Positions 19,448-30,500 are shown, counted from the first letter of the stretch. The stretch is DNA of 64,000 nucleotides from Serratia symbiotica (GCA_011754105.1 JAAKDF010000004.1:1-64000), one strand, 5' to 3'. The notes: a model not told the origin generated them from the sequence alone. Numbers and translations: made by a program.

Positions 19448-19997
19448 ATGAAAACAAAAATTATTGCAGCTATTTCCCCATTGGCGCTGGTACTTAGTGC
19501 CTGCACCCACGTTGAACTAGCCTTCAACTATGTAGGTACCCGCAGCGGCGGCTCTGGAGCAGGCGGGCACTGATACATTTGCACAAAAGTTCTATCACCT
19601 GCGTATACAACATGGCGCAAGCACCATTTTGCCGAATACTAGCCATCTGGTTCAGTTGCAGCCTTACCTGAGCAAAGTGATGTATCAAGATCTGATCGGC
19701 GTCAGTCAAAAGCCCAGAAAGCATGCGATGATCGTCGATCTCTTCTTCGGCAATGTTTAAGGACCGAGCAACGCATCCGTTGCCATTGCGTCTACCATTC
19801 CTAATACCGATGCGAAAAATATTCCGCAGCGCATAGCATTGAGTTACTAGAAAAACGGTAGCAGAGCAGTCAACTGGCAAGATGAAGTGCTGATGGTGCG
19901 TGAAGGTACCAGCTGGTTGGTGGACGATATTCGTTATTTGAACGTGCCAGCACATACTGCTAGTGGCAGTCTACATCAGGTACTGGAAAAACAATAG
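19448..19997 (+). pseudogene. ybjP: YbjP-type lipoprotein pseudogene
   Basis: It starts MKTKIIAAISPLALVLSACT, a lipoprotein signal with lipobox LSAC, followed by a G-T-R-S-G stretch. After frameshifts the later parts read SVAIASTIPNTDAKNIP-like and QDEVLMVREGTSWLVDDIRY, then L-N-V-P-A-H-T-A-S-G-S-L and a stop. These match YbjP, which lies just upstream of artP in E. coli, the same arrangement as here. At least two frame changes and in-frame stops show it is dead. Confidence 0.85.
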
Positions 19998-20220
19998 CCT
20001 CTCTTTGCATACCGGCATCATGCTTAGTGTCGGTAATGTGCCATGTTTTTGATAAAAGTCAGATTTCAGTAAAATCAAGAAATGTCGCGGATCAATACAA
20101 AACCTGTTACCACCAACGTCGACTCTGCCCCCTGAATCGCAATTCTTATATTAGGTTTAGAGCTTATCCCCGTAGGTTCTTATTGCTCGCTGCATCACCA
20201 TAAATTTTATCGCATAGATA

Positions 20221-20280
20221 TTGCATAAATATTCTTTGGAAGTTAACATCTTACATCAATTTCTATTCGATTATTATGCA
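20221..20280 (+). promoter_or_regulatory. Possible ArgR box pair upstream of artP
   Basis: TTGCATAAATATTCTTTG (20221-20238) and a second AT-rich half-palindromic stretch containing TATTCGATTATTATGCAT (about 20263-20280) resemble the ARG box pattern TGAATNNNNATTCA. E. coli artP is repressed by ArgR with arginine. Both matches are imperfect. Confidence 0.3.
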
Positions 20281-21008
20281 TGAGCATTCAACTTAACGCC
20301 ATAAACTGTTATTACGGCACTCATCAGGTACTGTTTAACATTAAGCTGAATTGTTCAGCGGGGAAAACGTTGGTACTGCTTGGCCCAAGTGGTGCTGGGA
20401 AAAGCTCACTGTTGCGAGTATTGAACCTGCTGGAAATGCCGCGTTCGGGTCAGTTGCAGATCGCTGGTAATCAGTTTGACTTCATGCAGGTGCCAAGTGA
20501 AAAATCTATCCGCGAGCTACGCCAGAACGTCGGCATGGTATTCCAGCAATACAACCTATGGCCCCACCTTACGGTGGTGAAAAACTTAATCGAGGCACCC
20601 TGCCGCGTACTGGCCCTGACGAAGGATAAGGCGATGGAACGCGCAGACAAGCTGTTGCAGCGTCTGCGTCTTACCAATTTTGCCGATCGTTTCCCACTTC
20701 ACTTATCCAGTGGCCAACAGCAACGCGTAGCGATCGCCAGAGCGCTGATGATGGAGCCTCAGGTGCTGCTGTTTGATGAGCCGACTGCAGCGTTAGATCC
20801 AGAGATAACAGCCCAGATCGTCAGCATTATCCAAGAACTGGCTGATACTGGCATCACTCAGGTTATCGTCACCCATGAGGTGGAGGTAGCGCGTAAGACC
20901 GCCAGTCATATGGTGTATATGGAAAACGGCTGCGTGGTGGAGCAGGGCGACAACAGCCACTTTACACGGCCGCAGACCACCGAGTTTGCCAATTATTTAT
21001 CACATTAA
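20280..21008 (+). CDS. artP: Arginine ABC transporter ATP-binding protein
   Basis: The 242 aa protein is the E. coli ArtP length. It has Walker [13 protein letters not shown] (about 38-49), Q-loop [11 protein letters not shown] (about 85-95), Walker [15 protein letters not shown] and the H-loop VTHE. The ABC signature reads [15 protein letters not shown], with serine where LSGGQ normally has the first glycine. It powers arginine uptake with ArtQ/ArtM in the inner membrane and ArtI in the periplasm. The four genes follow in order artP-artI-artQ-artM with short gaps, as in the E. coli operon. The start at 20280 is the family start. Confidence 0.95.
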   Translation: MSIQLNAINCYYGTHQVLFNIKLNCSAGKTLVLLGPSGAGKSSLLRVLNLLEMPRSGQLQIAGNQFDFMQVPSEKSIRELRQNVGMVFQQYNLWPHLTVVKNLIEAPCRVLALTKDKAMERADKLLQRLRLTNFADRFPLHLSSGQQQRVAIARALMMEPQVLLFDEPTAALDPEITAQIVSIIQELADTGITQVIVTHEVEVARKTASHMVYMENGCVVEQGDNSHFTRPQTTEFANYLSH

Positions 21009-21040
21009 CAATTTTATATTCTGTATTTGGAGAGTTTGCG

Positions 21041-21772
21041 ATGAAAAAGTACCTAATCGCCGCCGTTCTGGCAGGCACCAGCGTTGCCGCCTCCGCAGTT
21101 GAAACTATTCGTTTCGCGACCGAAGCCTCCTATCCTCCATTTGAATTTATTAACGCCAGCAATAAGATACAGGGTTTTGACATTGATGTAGCCAAACTAC
21201 TGTGTCAAGAGATGCAGGCCGAGTGTACCTTCACCAATCAAGCTTTCGATAGCCTGATCCCAGGCCTGAAGTTCAGGCGATTTGATGCAGTAATGGCCTG
21301 TATGGATATTACACCAGAGCGTGGAAAGCAGGTGCTATTCACCAAGCCGTACTTTAGCAACTCGGCGCTATTTATCGCCTTGAAAGGCAGAGTGGCCGAT
21401 GGTTTCTCTATGAAAGGCAAGAAAGTCGGCGTGCAAAATGGCAACACTCACCAGAAATATCTGGCCGACAAACATCCAGAAATTACTACCGTACCCTATG
21501 ACAGCTACCAGAATGCCATTCTAGAGCTGAAAAATGGCCGTGTGGACGCAGTATTCGGCGATACGACGGTGATTAACGAATGGCTGAAGCAGCATGCGGG
21601 GCTGGCAGCGGTGGGAGATAAGGTTACTGATAAAGACTATTTTGGCACCGGCTTAGGTATTGCGCTAGGTCAGAAAAATACTGAGTTGCAAGGCAAGTTC
21701 AATGCTGCTCTGGACAAGATCAAACATGATGGTACCTATGCAACCATCTACAAAAAATGGTTCCAGCAGTAA
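21041..21772 (+). CDS. artI: Arginine-binding periplasmic protein
   Basis: The 243 aa protein has a Sec signal peptide (MKKYLIAAVLAGTSVAASA, cleavage likely after ASA) and a type 2 periplasmic-binding fold: IRFATEASYPPFEFINASNK, QAFDSLIPGLKFRRFDAVMA, GKKVGVQNGNTHQKYL, GDKVTDKDYFGTGLGIAL, ending TIYKKWFQQ. The sequence is closer to ArtI than to ArtJ by position and motifs. It lies 32 bp after artP with a GGAGAG site. It delivers arginine or related basic amino acids to ArtQM. Confidence 0.94.
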   Translation: MKKYLIAAVLAGTSVAASAVETIRFATEASYPPFEFINASNKIQGFDIDVAKLLCQEMQAECTFTNQAFDSLIPGLKFRRFDAVMACMDITPERGKQVLFTKPYFSNSALFIALKGRVADGFSMKGKKVGVQNGNTHQKYLADKHPEITTVPYDSYQNAILELKNGRVDAVFGDTTVINEWLKQHAGLAAVGDKVTDKDYFGTGLGIALGQKNTELQGKFNAALDKIKHDGTYATIYKKWFQQ

Positions 21773-21781
21773 TCCGCCGCG

Positions 21782-22504
21782 ATGAATGAAATGCAACCCC
21801 TAGCAAACGCTGCTGCTATGACCCTCGGCCTTGCTATTTTTGCCCTGATCTTTGGGCTTATTCTGGCGATGCTGTTTGCCATTTGGGAATCGTCTCGCTG
21901 GAAGCTGGTCAGTTGGTTTAGCACTGTTTGTATGACCTTGGTGCGCGGTCTGCCAGAAATTCTGGTGGTACTGCTTATCTATTTTGGTTCGTCGCAGCTA
22001 CTGTTGAAGCTGTCGGATGGTTTTACCCTCAATTTAGGTCTGTGCAGATTACCGATCCAACTGACGATCAATAATCTCGAAATTAGCACGTTCCTGTGCG
22101 GTGTGATCGCCTTGGCTCTACTTTATTCCGCTTACGCTTCGCAGACGCTACGTGGTGCACTCAAGGCGGTACCACAGGGGCAGTGGGAGTCCGGCCAGGC
22201 GTTGGGCATCAGTAATATAGTAGTCTTCTTCCGCTTGATCATACCTCAGATGTGGCGTCATGCACTGACCGGCCTCAGCAACCAGTGGCTCGTGCTGCTG
22301 AAAGATACCGCGCTGGTTTCCTTAATCAGCGTAAATGATTTGATGTTGCAGACTAAGAGTATTGCGGTCCGTACTCAGGAGCCTTTTACCTGGTATATGA
22401 TTGTGGCGGTTATTTACCTGTTGTTCACTCTGCTCAGCCAATACATTATTAAACGCATCGAGCTACACACTACGCGCTTTGAGCAGGGCGCACCTGATGA
22501 TTGA
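21782..22504 (+). CDS. artQ: Arginine ABC transporter permease ArtQ
   Basis: The 240 aa inner-membrane permease has about five helices and the EAA loop [24 protein letters not shown] (positions about 120-143, the ATPase contact). It also has [18 protein letters not shown] near residue 57 and [20 protein letters not shown] near 177, both collinear with E. coli ArtQ. It begins 9 bp after artI and overlaps artM by 8 bp, which suggests translational coupling. No damage is seen. Confidence 0.94.
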   Translation: MNEMQPLANAAAMTLGLAIFALIFGLILAMLFAIWESSRWKLVSWFSTVCMTLVRGLPEILVVLLIYFGSSQLLLKLSDGFTLNLGLCRLPIQLTINNLEISTFLCGVIALALLYSAYASQTLRGALKAVPQGQWESGQALGISNIVVFFRLIIPQMWRHALTGLSNQWLVLLKDTALVSLISVNDLMLQTKSIAVRTQEPFTWYMIVAVIYLLFTLLSQYIIKRIELHTTRFEQGAPDD

Positions 22505-23171
22505 ATACTTGCCAGATATCATCAAAGGTCTGCACAGCAGCCTAATGCTTGCCATTACCGCACTGATTGTGGCGCTGGTGCTATCTCTGCTGCTGACGGT
22601 GATCCTGACGCTGAAAACGCCACTTCTGACGCCGCTGATCAAAATCTACATCACGCTGTTTACCGGTACGCCCTTGCTGGTACAGATCTTCTTAATCTAC
22701 TATGGACCAGGCCAGTTCCCATCAATCCGCGAATATCCTTGGCTGTGGAACCTGTTATCGCAGCCATGGCTATGCGCGATGATGGCGCTGGCATTGAACA
22801 GCGCGGCCTATACCAGCAAACTGCTCTACGGCGCAGTGCGGGCAATCCCTAGCGGTCAGTATCAGTCCTGCGAAGCATTGGGCATGTCACGCCAACAAAT
22901 GCTGCGCATTCTGCTGCCGTTCGCCTTCAAACGTGCACTGTCATCCTACTCCAACGAAGTTGTACTCACGTTCAAAAGCACTTCTCTGGCCTACACCATT
23001 ACGCTGATGGAAGTGATGGGCTATAGCCAATTGATTTACGGCCGAACCTACGATGTGAAGGTATTTGCCGCCGCTGGCCTGGTCTACCTGTGCGTCAATG
23101 GCTTGTTGACGCTATTGATGCGCTTGGTTGAGCGGCACGCGTTGATGTTCGAACGCTTTCATAAGCGCTAA
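22497..23171 (+). CDS. artM: Arginine ABC transporter permease ArtM
   Basis: The 224 aa permease starts [18 protein letters not shown], matching the family, so I place the start at 22497 inside the artQ end rather than at the upstream in-frame codon. Key parts: [20 protein letters not shown], the EAA loop [39 protein letters not shown] and [14 protein letters not shown]. It forms the heterodimeric channel with ArtQ. It is the last gene of the operon; downstream is IS debris. Confidence 0.94.
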   Translation: MIEYLPDIIKGLHSSLMLAITALIVALVLSLLLTVILTLKTPLLTPLIKIYITLFTGTPLLVQIFLIYYGPGQFPSIREYPWLWNLLSQPWLCAMMALALNSAAYTSKLLYGAVRAIPSGQYQSCEALGMSRQQMLRILLPFAFKRALSSYSNEVVLTFKSTSLAYTITLMEVMGYSQLIYGRTYDVKVFAAAGLVYLCVNGLLTLLMRLVERHALMFERFHKR

Positions 23172-23314
23172 CCTCATAGCCGCGCTTAATTACTGGGATT
23201 TTTATTTATTTATTGCCTATCAATTAACTTAGCGGCATGGTTATCACCCATGGCAGGGTGATTATCATTAAAACCAAGCGCTAGCGCGATAACAACATTC
23301 AGACTTCAGAGACT

Positions 23315-23460
23315 AGAGTATTGATGCTGAAACGGATTTTCGGCCTGACACTTCACGCCCTCCATGGCTTCGTCGACTCTATTTTCACATTGATAAAAGT
23401 GCCGTTGAACTGCCAGGACTACACCTGCATCAGTAAAAGGATAAAATCTGGCTGTCCATC
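23315..23460 (+). mobile_element. IS5-family (IS903-like) fragment
   Basis: This carries the block VLMLKRIFGLTLHALHGFVDS and the following I-K-V-P-L-N-C-Q-D-Y-T-C-I-S-K segment known from the sister copies, with no ends. About 145 bp remain. Confidence 0.8.
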
Positions 23461-23654
23461 TACGTGATACGCGTCTGATTTTTTATCAACTAGAGTTCAA
23501 AGGAGCCTTAACGGTTACGGGGTGTATTCAGCTCGATCTCACTATCATCAGTGAACATATGTTTTATAAGAGTAACCGTTGCTGGTATTCAAACCTGTTT
23601 TAGGGGCATTTGTTCTTGTGACCGAGGTGCTTAAGTAAGCTTAGCATTCAAGGC

Positions 23655-23830
23655 GTTTAAACGGTTAGCTTAGTCAGCATACGAGAAAAAGCGTTGAGGT
23701 CAGCTTCGGTTTTAAGGCCTTTATCCAATTTAGCAGCACGTGCTTTAAGTTTATTTTTGTCAATAATTTGCCTGTCTTCGTTGTCAGGAAGAACATATAA
23801 AAAAAAAGCAATTACACAATGTAAATTACA
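23655..23830 (-). mobile_element. IS256-family transposase N-terminal fragment
   Basis: The minus strand reads KLKARAAKLDKGLKTEADLN then AFSRMLTKLTV and a stop. This is the start of IS256-type transposases (K-L-K-A-L-A-x-E-L-A-K-G-L-K-T-E-x-D-L-N-x-F-S-R-M-L-x-K-L-T-V). The expected initiator codon is ATT. An A/T-rich terminal repeat-like block (GAGACTGTAATTTACA, complement of 23815-23832) precedes it. Confidence 0.75.
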
Positions 23831-23839
23831 GTCTCCCAT

Positions 23840-23945
23840 ATGTTGGACACTTTTCTTTAACTAGCGACTGATATAGTATGAGTTCAATACTGTACCGGAT
23901 TCAATCCGTTCAGTTTTACCTTAATTTGTTCATTGTTGTAGTAAT
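23840..23945 (-). mobile_element. IS3-family OrfB C-terminal fragment
   Basis: The minus strand gives HYYNNEQIKVKLNGLNPVQY and a stop, the typical end of IS3-family (IS150-like) OrfB integrases (YYN-x-x-R-I-x-x-K-L-x-x-L-S-P-V-Q-Y). A TGTTGGACA end lies just downstream at about 23841-23849, as expected for the right end of such elements. Confidence 0.75.
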
Positions 23946-23968
23946 GGATTTATTCAACAAAGCCCACT
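23945..23968. repeat. Solo IS5-family terminal repeat
   Basis: GGATTTATTCAACAAAGCCC at about 23946-23965 matches the IS903-type end. It lies between the IS3 OrfB and OrfA fragments, so an IS5 element apparently inserted in the IS3 element and was later almost wholly deleted. Confidence 0.7.
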
Positions 23969-23999
23969 GAGAATTATGATACCGTTTGCACGATAAATA

Positions 24000-24335
24000 A
24001 GCGCTTAATTGCTGCCAGTACAAGTACAGGCAGAGGCTATTTTAAATTTTGCAGCAGATTTACGTGATGACTGCCCGTTCTACTGCATCCAGAGACGCAA
24101 GGACTCTTTAAATTCAGCAGAGTAGAAACGCGACTCAGTATCATGAAGACGTCTTCGCCACTGGCTGTCCAGTGCTCATCACAGCGATGGACTGCACCCT
24201 GGTCAATACCAAACAACTGAGCTATTTTTTTTGCTCCGTGAGCGCTGTTTAGATAATGATGAATAGCCTGCTGCTTGAATTTTATCGTTGGATATCCAAC
24301 TTTTGGTGTTCACTTCACAGTTGAGCGGTGTTTTT
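24000..24335 (-). mobile_element. IS3-family OrfA remnant (IS150-like)
   Basis: The minus strand gives YPTIKFKQQAIHHYLNSAHG then AKKIAQLFGIDQGAVHR, a helix-turn-helix, then after a frameshift YSAEFKESLRLWMQ and NGQSSRKSAAKFKIASACT, the second helix-turn-helix. Two such units in a row are typical of IS150-group OrfA. Frameshift and stops inactivate it. It begins directly downstream of the ytfP relic. Confidence 0.78.
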
Positions 24336-24686
24336 TTATTGTTTTTCGTTGAGACGCTTCAGCAAGTCTTCGCTGTTAATTCGTGGTTACCCATCCACAC
24401 TGTGTTTATACAGGTAGATCCACGCACTCCCATAAGGCGTATCAATTAACTCACTCTTATAGCTTTTGGTGTTGCTTTTCAGTTCGTCAAGCTCTGCCAG
24501 AATCGATGAGTTAATACGATACACCTCGCAATATATCATGCATTCATCTAGGATCGCTGCCTGGTAATGACCCAGATTATAAATCTGATAGCCTGCGAGT
24601 TCATGCTCGCCGATCAATTGGGCGCTGGTCATCAAATGGTTATTCCCCTGTTTGCTCCGCAAACTACCATATACAATTATTCGTAT
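24336..24686 (-). pseudogene. ytfP: YtfP gamma-glutamylcyclotransferase-like protein, start lost and truncated
   Basis: The frame reads RIIVYGSLRSKQGNNHLMTS, IGEHELAGYQIYNLGHYQAA, GEVYRI-like CEVYRI and LIDTPYGSAWIYLYKHSVDG. This is the YtfP/GGCT fold, with the family V-Y-G-S-L-R substrate loop at the N-terminus. In E. coli ytfP follows tamB. The native initiator position (24684-24686, 2 bp past the tamB stop) is now ATA. A TAA at 24387-24389 ends the frame about 17 codons early; the lost tail PRINSEDLLKRLNEKQ is still readable. A weak TTG at 24662 could start a protein lacking the VYGSLR loop, so it is probably dead. Confidence 0.82.
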
Positions 24687-24688
24687 CT

Positions 24689-27600
24689 CTAAAACTCAAA
24701 CTGATAAAGCAAATCTAATGCCTGGTCTAGACCAGAGACTGCTTCAAGATACAACTTAGGCATCAGGCGGTAACGCAACGTAAGCGTGGACAGCGAGTCG
24801 AAAATGCCCACCCCATATTTTACCTGTAAGCCAGGGAGAACATAGCCACTTACCACAACCTGAGAGCTGTCGCCAACCCCTTGGGTATCAAGAGCCAAAT
24901 TACTCACGCCAAACGCTTCGCCAATTTTACCCACAAGTTGACTACTTTGCGCCACCCCCATAGTAATTAGCATTGAGGACATGGCGTTGCCGTCGGCACC
25001 GGAATTGTGCAATCCTAGGCCGCTTAACAGGTAGGACAAAGCTTCCTGTTGCGATTTGGCTGGATCTGAGAATACTTCTAACTTAGGCGCATCCGCCGAG
25101 CCAGTAACACGCACCCCTGCAGTAACATCGTCTTCGGTAGACTCAGGGTTACGGATCGTTTCAATGTTAAGCATTGGCTGATCTGGCGGGCCGGAAAATA
25201 TCAACTGGCCTTTACGGACAATCAGATCCTGTCCATAAGCATGGAAACGGCCTGAAGGGATATCAATCTGTCCATTAAGACCCAGCCCTTTCTTGTCTTG
25301 CACCACTTTCAAGTCGCCATTCAGCCCAGCTTTCAGACCAAAAGCGTCCAGCCGCACATCGTCACCGATGTGGATCATCAGGTTGCTATTGATCGGGACT
25401 GAGGCGTTTTTCGGTTGGATCGGTTTCAATTGGTCATTGAGCATCACCTCATCAGAAGAAATGTCTACCGCGCTTTCCGGCAGTTCCTGCACCGTAATAC
25501 GCGCCCAGGGGATATCTACCGAACCATTGAGCGAAAAGAATTTCGGCCTGGCTTCAAATACCAGATCTGGCGAGACGTCAATGCAGATCATCGGCGGCAC
25601 CGTTACCCGCAGCTTGTTGCCTTTGGCAGTAATGCGCGCTCGCCATGCGTCGAGTTCACTCCAGTCGGCATCACCCGTGAAGTTAAGCTGCCCACGTGTG
25701 GGACTCATTAGACCTTCCAGCGTCGAGGTCATGCCGTTGAAGTTCATTACTAGGCGACCATCTGTCATATCAAACGGCATCGAATGCCCCTGAACATTCA
25801 CCTTATCCAGCGTTAACCGACCAAACACTTGGGGTTTCTGTGCACTGCCACCCAGGCGCAGGTTGGCATTCAGCATGCCTGCTGCTTTTTCGCTCCGAAT
25901 TAAATCCGGGTTAATCATCACCAACGAGATATCGGTGATGTTGACTTTGCCGCTGATATTACGTCGTACCTGTGGGTCTGCCACTTGAATGTGGCCGTCA
26001 AACTGGCCGTTTTTGTTCAGTTTCATTAGCCAGTAAGCCTGCGCACGGCTATTGTTCAGCTCGGCATTAAGAGTCAATGTATCGAAAGCGATCGTCCGCG
26101 CATTACCCAGCATCTGCTGCACCACTTTGACACCGTTACCCACCAACGAAACCTTGGCTTCCGGCAATGCGCCGCCAGGTTTCCAACTGACGTTGGCTAG
26201 CCCGGTAAATACGCCACTCAGTGTAGTTTCCGCACCAAGAAACGGCTTAAAAATTGCAAGATCAAAGCGGTTAAGCACTATGCTGGCTTCGCCGCTTTGG
26301 CCTGCTTTGAGGGTTTTCGGCACACATAGTTCAGCATTCGGGTTCTGCCAGCAGTACGAGCCAATACTAATTTTATGTGCGGTATTCAAGTAGTCCAGCG
26401 TGATAGTGCGAGTATGGTGACATTTGCCAACCGGGGTATCGAAACGGGTATTATTTAGGTTGCTATGCCAGCGTTGCTGCTGACGATCAAAGCTGCCTTG
26501 CAGTGCAAGTTGGCCGGAAATTGGCTTGCCGTCAACCTCTAGTTGCATCTGATGCTGTTTCTCAGTGCCATTGGCGTTTATGGTCAGCAATCTGACTTCC
26601 AACGTATCCTGTTTTAGTTGTTCAACACGAACCGTTAGTTGACCTTGTATCTGGTCAGTAGATCGCATATCGCCATCGATCTTCACCCGATTAATGCGCA
26701 GTGCCTGCCACTGTAAGCCAAAGGCCGTTAAATTGGCCAGCAACTGCGGTGCCTGTAGGTTGCCACGCAGTTTAAATAATCCCTTCACGGTGCCGCCTAA
26801 CCCCGGCATTATGCCATCAAGGAGCGGCGCGTTGATATTGACATCCAAGTTCCAGTTCTTCTCATCCAACTGGCCTGCAACATTTAGTTGGTTGCGCCCC
26901 AACGTCAAACTGATGCCAGGGATTTTCCATTTCCCGGCGGCGTTGCCGCTTAACATGCCACGCGCCGTAAACTTGTTGTGTTTCACGTTGCCGTCCAGTT
27001 GCAATACCGGCACCTGTAGTTGCCAGTTGCCGCCGTGCAAACTACCACGGGTAATGATCTTGCCGTCCAGCTTAGACGACCATTCCGGCCACTGCTTGGC
27101 GCTATTGATGCCACTCAGAGTCAATTGCGCATTCCAACTGATGGCGTTTCTCCAATCCACCAACGCTGTGAGATCGGTATTGCCCTGTAGCGCCTTCAAT
27201 CGCAAGCGCTCCAGCTTGAACTGTTCGATGTTGCCTTTGCCATCTAGCATCAACGCCGCCGGTGGTAAATCATGGCCGCTGATATTGGCATGGCTAGACA
27301 GTGCGTAGTCGGTCGCCTTGCCGTTAAAACGCAGACGGAAATCGTTCACCTGATATTGCGATTCGCCGTTTAGCGGCCATTTCAGTTGCTTGCTCTGCAA
27401 CGTCATAGCCATGGGCAGACCCACCTCGGCCAAACGAGCCTGCACGTCAATCTGCGCACCCACCGGACCGGACAGGTTGAGCGCCACATTTAGTACTTCA
27501 CGCAATCTGCCACAGAGGATTAGCGAGATCTTCTCGCCCTTTAGCAGCGAGATGTCCAGCGTGCTGTTAGCCACAATATTTATCGGCAAATTACCGGTCA

Positions 27601-28507
27601 GCGTAGCCTGCCCTTGTGCAGACAGCTTGCCCTGTGGCAACTCGACGTGGAAATTATCCAACTGGATGTGCTGACCCTTGGTACTGGCCTGGAGCAGTAG
27701 GTGGGTAATCAGTACATTGGTATCACCAACCAAACGCAGGATATCAATGTTAATTTCCTTAACGTTAATATCCAGCGGCAAACTAATTTTTGGTAAATCC
27801 GGCAGCAATGGTTTGGCGAATAACGCTTTCATCGTTTCTCCTAGCGGCGGTTCTGCCGACTGCGGTGCCGATTTCGCTGTCTTATCGACCTGTTTACCAA
27901 CCTTTTTCGTCACTTCTACCCCTGACAGCACCGTTTGCGGCCGCGGGTTGTGCGAGGTTTTTGGCAACGCGATCAGCAGCGAGTTGATTTTGGTAGGCAT
28001 CAGCGTCAACGTGTGCGCTTGCCATTGCATCCCAGTGCGCAACCCGGACAGCGAAATCGCCGTACTATCGACGCTTATTTTGACGTTATCCAGCGCCAGC
28101 ATACGCAGGATAATCGGGTATGGCGTACTGAGATGAGTGGTAGGTGCCCTGGTTGCTTTGGCCGGTATGGACGGCACCATCTCTTTGGTGTTAAACGCCA
28201 CATCCACATCCTGCGCAGTTAAAGCATTGACGCACAGCGAGCTGTGTTTAAAACAGGACAGATCGAGCGATAGATAGAACTGCCCAACAGCCATCGCCAT
28301 GCCTGGCATCTGGTACTTCACGCCTTTCAGCGTTAGATCACGCCAGCCGCCGCTGACGCTGTCGATGTTTAACCCTGGCACCCAGCGCGCCGCGCCTTTG
28401 ATCGCCATATGTAGTCCGTTAGTGGTGCCGAGCAAGAAGGCCCCCCCCCCTATAAGTAACAATAGAACGCACATGGCTCCGAGAAAAATCTTTTTTACTA
28501 GGTTCAT
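24689..28507 (-). CDS. tamB: TamB, inner-membrane component of the TAM complex
   Basis: The 1272 aa protein is slightly longer than E. coli TamB (1259) and collinear with it. It has one N-terminal membrane anchor (about residues 7-28), then a very long beta-rich AsmA-like periplasmic groove, and the C-terminal DUF490 domain with [20 protein letters not shown] and ending LDLLYQFEF. TamB forms a periplasm-spanning bridge with TamA for outer-membrane protein assembly and lipid transport. It overlaps tamA by 4 bp (ATGA), so they are translationally coupled. The anchor is coded across a run of ten G (28441-28450 as C), a likely slippage site. The frame is otherwise intact. Confidence 0.96.
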   Translation of the reverse strand: MNLVKKIFLGAMCVLLLLIGGGAFLLGTTNGLHMAIKGAARWVPGLNIDSVSGGWRDLTLKGVKYQMPGMAMAVGQFYLSLDLSCFKHSSLCVNALTAQDVDVAFNTKEMVPSIPAKATRAPTTHLSTPYPIILRMLALDNVKISVDSTAISLSGLRTGMQWQAHTLTLMPTKINSLLIALPKTSHNPRPQTVLSGVEVTKKVGKQVDKTAKSAPQSAEPPLGETMKALFAKPLLPDLPKISLPLDINVKEINIDILRLVGDTNVLITHLLLQASTKGQHIQLDNFHVELPQGKLSAQGQATLTGNLPINIVANSTLDISLLKGEKISLILCGRLREVLNVALNLSGPVGAQIDVQARLAEVGLPMAMTLQSKQLKWPLNGESQYQVNDFRLRFNGKATDYALSSHANISGHDLPPAALMLDGKGNIEQFKLERLRLKALQGNTDLTALVDWRNAISWNAQLTLSGINSAKQWPEWSSKLDGKIITRGSLHGGNWQLQVPVLQLDGNVKHNKFTARGMLSGNAAGKWKIPGISLTLGRNQLNVAGQLDEKNWNLDVNINAPLLDGIMPGLGGTVKGLFKLRGNLQAPQLLANLTAFGLQWQALRINRVKIDGDMRSTDQIQGQLTVRVEQLKQDTLEVRLLTINANGTEKQHQMQLEVDGKPISGQLALQGSFDRQQQRWHSNLNNTRFDTPVGKCHHTRTITLDYLNTAHKISIGSYCWQNPNAELCVPKTLKAGQSGEASIVLNRFDLAIFKPFLGAETTLSGVFTGLANVSWKPGGALPEAKVSLVGNGVKVVQQMLGNARTIAFDTLTLNAELNNSRAQAYWLMKLNKNGQFDGHIQVADPQVRRNISGKVNITDISLVMINPDLIRSEKAAGMLNANLRLGGSAQKPQVFGRLTLDKVNVQGHSMPFDMTDGRLVMNFNGMTSTLEGLMSPTRGQLNFTGDADWSELDAWRARITAKGNKLRVTVPPMICIDVSPDLVFEARPKFFSLNGSVDIPWARITVQELPESAVDISSDEVMLNDQLKPIQPKNASVPINSNLMIHIGDDVRLDAFGLKAGLNGDLKVVQDKKGLGLNGQIDIPSGRFHAYGQDLIVRKGQLIFSGPPDQPMLNIETIRNPESTEDDVTAGVRVTGSADAPKLEVFSDPAKSQQEALSYLLSGLGLHNSGADGNAMSSMLITMGVAQSSQLVGKIGEAFGVSNLALDTQGVGDSSQVVVSGYVLPGLQVKYGVGIFDSLSTLTLRYRLMPKLYLEAVSGLDQALDLLYQFEF

Positions 28508-30243
28508 AGCTCAGGCCCCAAACCGATGTAGAACTGTAACCCATGGATCTCTTTGTCTCCCACAGGAGCGGCAATATCCAGCTTCACCGGCCCCACAGGC
28601 GACTGCCAGCGCACGCCTATGCCTGCGCCGGTTTTGATATTGCTCTGTTTGATGTTGTCCACTGCTTCTCCGGAATCAACAAACACCGCACCCCACCACT
28701 TGTCGGTCAAGTTATATTGATATTCCAGCGAACCGGTCAGCATTTTGGAGGCACCGATCAACTTTCCCTCGTTGTCACACGGTGAAACACCTTTATACTT
28801 ATAGCCGCGAATACTGCGATCTCCCCCGGCGAAGAAGCGCAGGTCCGGCGGCACTTTGTCGAAGCCATTTGTTTCGAACCACCCCACCTGCCCACGTACT
28901 AAGAAGCGGTGTTTGTCGGCCAGCGTGCGGATCCAAACGTTCTGCGCCTGCATTAGCACAAAATCCACGCCTGAACCCCAAGTGGTATTGGACACATCAA
29001 TAGAATAGCGCTGGCTGTCACCCCAGGTTGGCATCAAACCGCCACGCGCGCGATTGCGGTTAAAGCTGACGCCGGAGTACAGCAGCATGGTGGTGTTGGT
29101 GACAGTACCCTGGGTAAAGTAATCCAGACGCCAGGTAAGATTCACCGCCCGCTGCCAGCCGCTGGAAAGATCCCAGTTACGCGACACTACCACTTTGGAA
29201 GTAACGGACTTGGTATCGTTGAGATTGACGTTCTTGAAGCCCCCCTTCAACAGGAAGTATTGCTCAAGCGGGTTTTTCAGAAGTGGGATTTTATAGGTCA
29301 AATCTAGCTTCTGCTCCGGTGCCGAAACGCGAGCACTGCTTTCCAGACTATGGCCGCGATAATTGAGCCAGGGTTTTTTCCAGGAACCCTTCACGCGAGG
29401 ACCAACATCGGTGGAGTAACCGACCCCAGTCTCGATAGTATTGCGGGTGCGCGGCGTGACCAATGCATATAGCGGCAACACCCTATTCCCTTTTGAAGTT
29501 TTGAAGTCAGGAGATACCAGCACCGAATTAAACCAGTTGATGGCGGATAAACGCCGATTCAGCTCGGCCCAGTCTTCCGAGCTGTAATAATCTCCCTGAT
29601 GAAAAGGCACTAAATTTTGCAGATAGTCTTCGCGGATTTGCGAACCTTTAAACTTTACCTCGCCAAACCGGTAGCGCAATCCGCTATTAAAATCGATATC
29701 CCAAAAGGCTCTATGCAAATCTTCAGCCACGCCGAGCTGGCTCTCGATTATGTCGGCATCAAAGTAACCCTTACGCAGCGCCAGGCTGGTCAAAGAATTT
29801 TTAAAGCTGTCGTACTTGCCGTGGTTGAGTATCTCACCAAGGGTCGGACGGCCTTGCTTGACCAGCGTCAAGTAATCCTCATCAGTGAGCGCGTCACCCT
29901 TCAGCACGATATTGTTACCGGCAATGCGCACCGGCTTACCTGGGTTTACCTTAGCATGTAATACCTGGCGCGATAGACCTCGCCGATCGTCTAGCGTAAA
30001 ATCGATGGTTGGTTGGTAATAACCTGATGCCCTCAACCCCTGACGTACCGCTTCGTTCACGCGCGCCCGGAAGTGACTATCGTTACCTACTTCTTCAGGC
30101 GTGATAGAAGACAGCCGTACCCGGACGTTTTTCTCCAGCTTACCACTCAGACCTTCCACCTTGAGCTGCACATTCGCCGCGTAGGTCGCAGTTGCCACAA
30201 AAAAAAATAAAACAAGCACATGAACGGATATCGTAGCACTCAT
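28504..30243 (-). CDS. tamA: TamA, Omp85-family outer-membrane component of the TAM complex
   Basis: The 579 aa protein has a signal peptide (hydrophobic [16 protein letters not shown]), three POTRA domains in the first 260 residues and a 16-strand Omp85 barrel. Family motifs include [17 protein letters not shown] (the R-G-Y loop 6 motif) and FVDSGEA near the C-terminus; it ends [11 protein letters not shown]. TamA with TamB helps assemble some outer-membrane proteins. It is first in the tamA-tamB operon. In E. coli the gene upstream is the divergent msrA, which is a relic here. Confidence 0.96.
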   Translation of the reverse strand: MSATISVHVLVLFFFVATATYAANVQLKVEGLSGKLEKNVRVRLSSITPEEVGNDSHFRARVNEAVRQGLRASGYYQPTIDFTLDDRRGLSRQVLHAKVNPGKPVRIAGNNIVLKGDALTDEDYLTLVKQGRPTLGEILNHGKYDSFKNSLTSLALRKGYFDADIIESQLGVAEDLHRAFWDIDFNSGLRYRFGEVKFKGSQIREDYLQNLVPFHQGDYYSSEDWAELNRRLSAINWFNSVLVSPDFKTSKGNRVLPLYALVTPRTRNTIETGVGYSTDVGPRVKGSWKKPWLNYRGHSLESSARVSAPEQKLDLTYKIPLLKNPLEQYFLLKGGFKNVNLNDTKSVTSKVVVSRNWDLSSGWQRAVNLTWRLDYFTQGTVTNTTMLLYSGVSFNRNRARGGLMPTWGDSQRYSIDVSNTTWGSGVDFVLMQAQNVWIRTLADKHRFLVRGQVGWFETNGFDKVPPDLRFFAGGDRSIRGYKYKGVSPCDNEGKLIGASKMLTGSLEYQYNLTDKWWGAVFVDSGEAVDNIKQSNIKTGAGIGVRWQSPVGPVKLDIAAPVGDKEIHGLQFYIGLGPEL

Positions 30244-30500
30244 TCCTCTTGTTTATTTTACCTTTCTATTGGTATTCGCTCTGCTCTATCAGGTAGGAAG
30301 CAGCCCATATAGCCCCATTTCAGGCACTGCTATGCATGAAGGTTTGGATCTCGCTGTTCACCTGGCGCATTCTTCACTTTTGGCATACAAAATACTACGT
30401 TAAGCTTATAAATAAACCCAACCAATCGCTTATTGTGAGCAAAGACGAGGTTAGATACAACGCTAGAGCCCATTCTTACCGTGATAATTAGGAGTGCATT

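Noticed and set aside
25293-28136. Several long plus-strand open frames opposite tamB (up to 204 codons)
   Set aside because: They are antisense shadows of the intact tamB gene; their translations have no family motifs and no ribosome binding sites.
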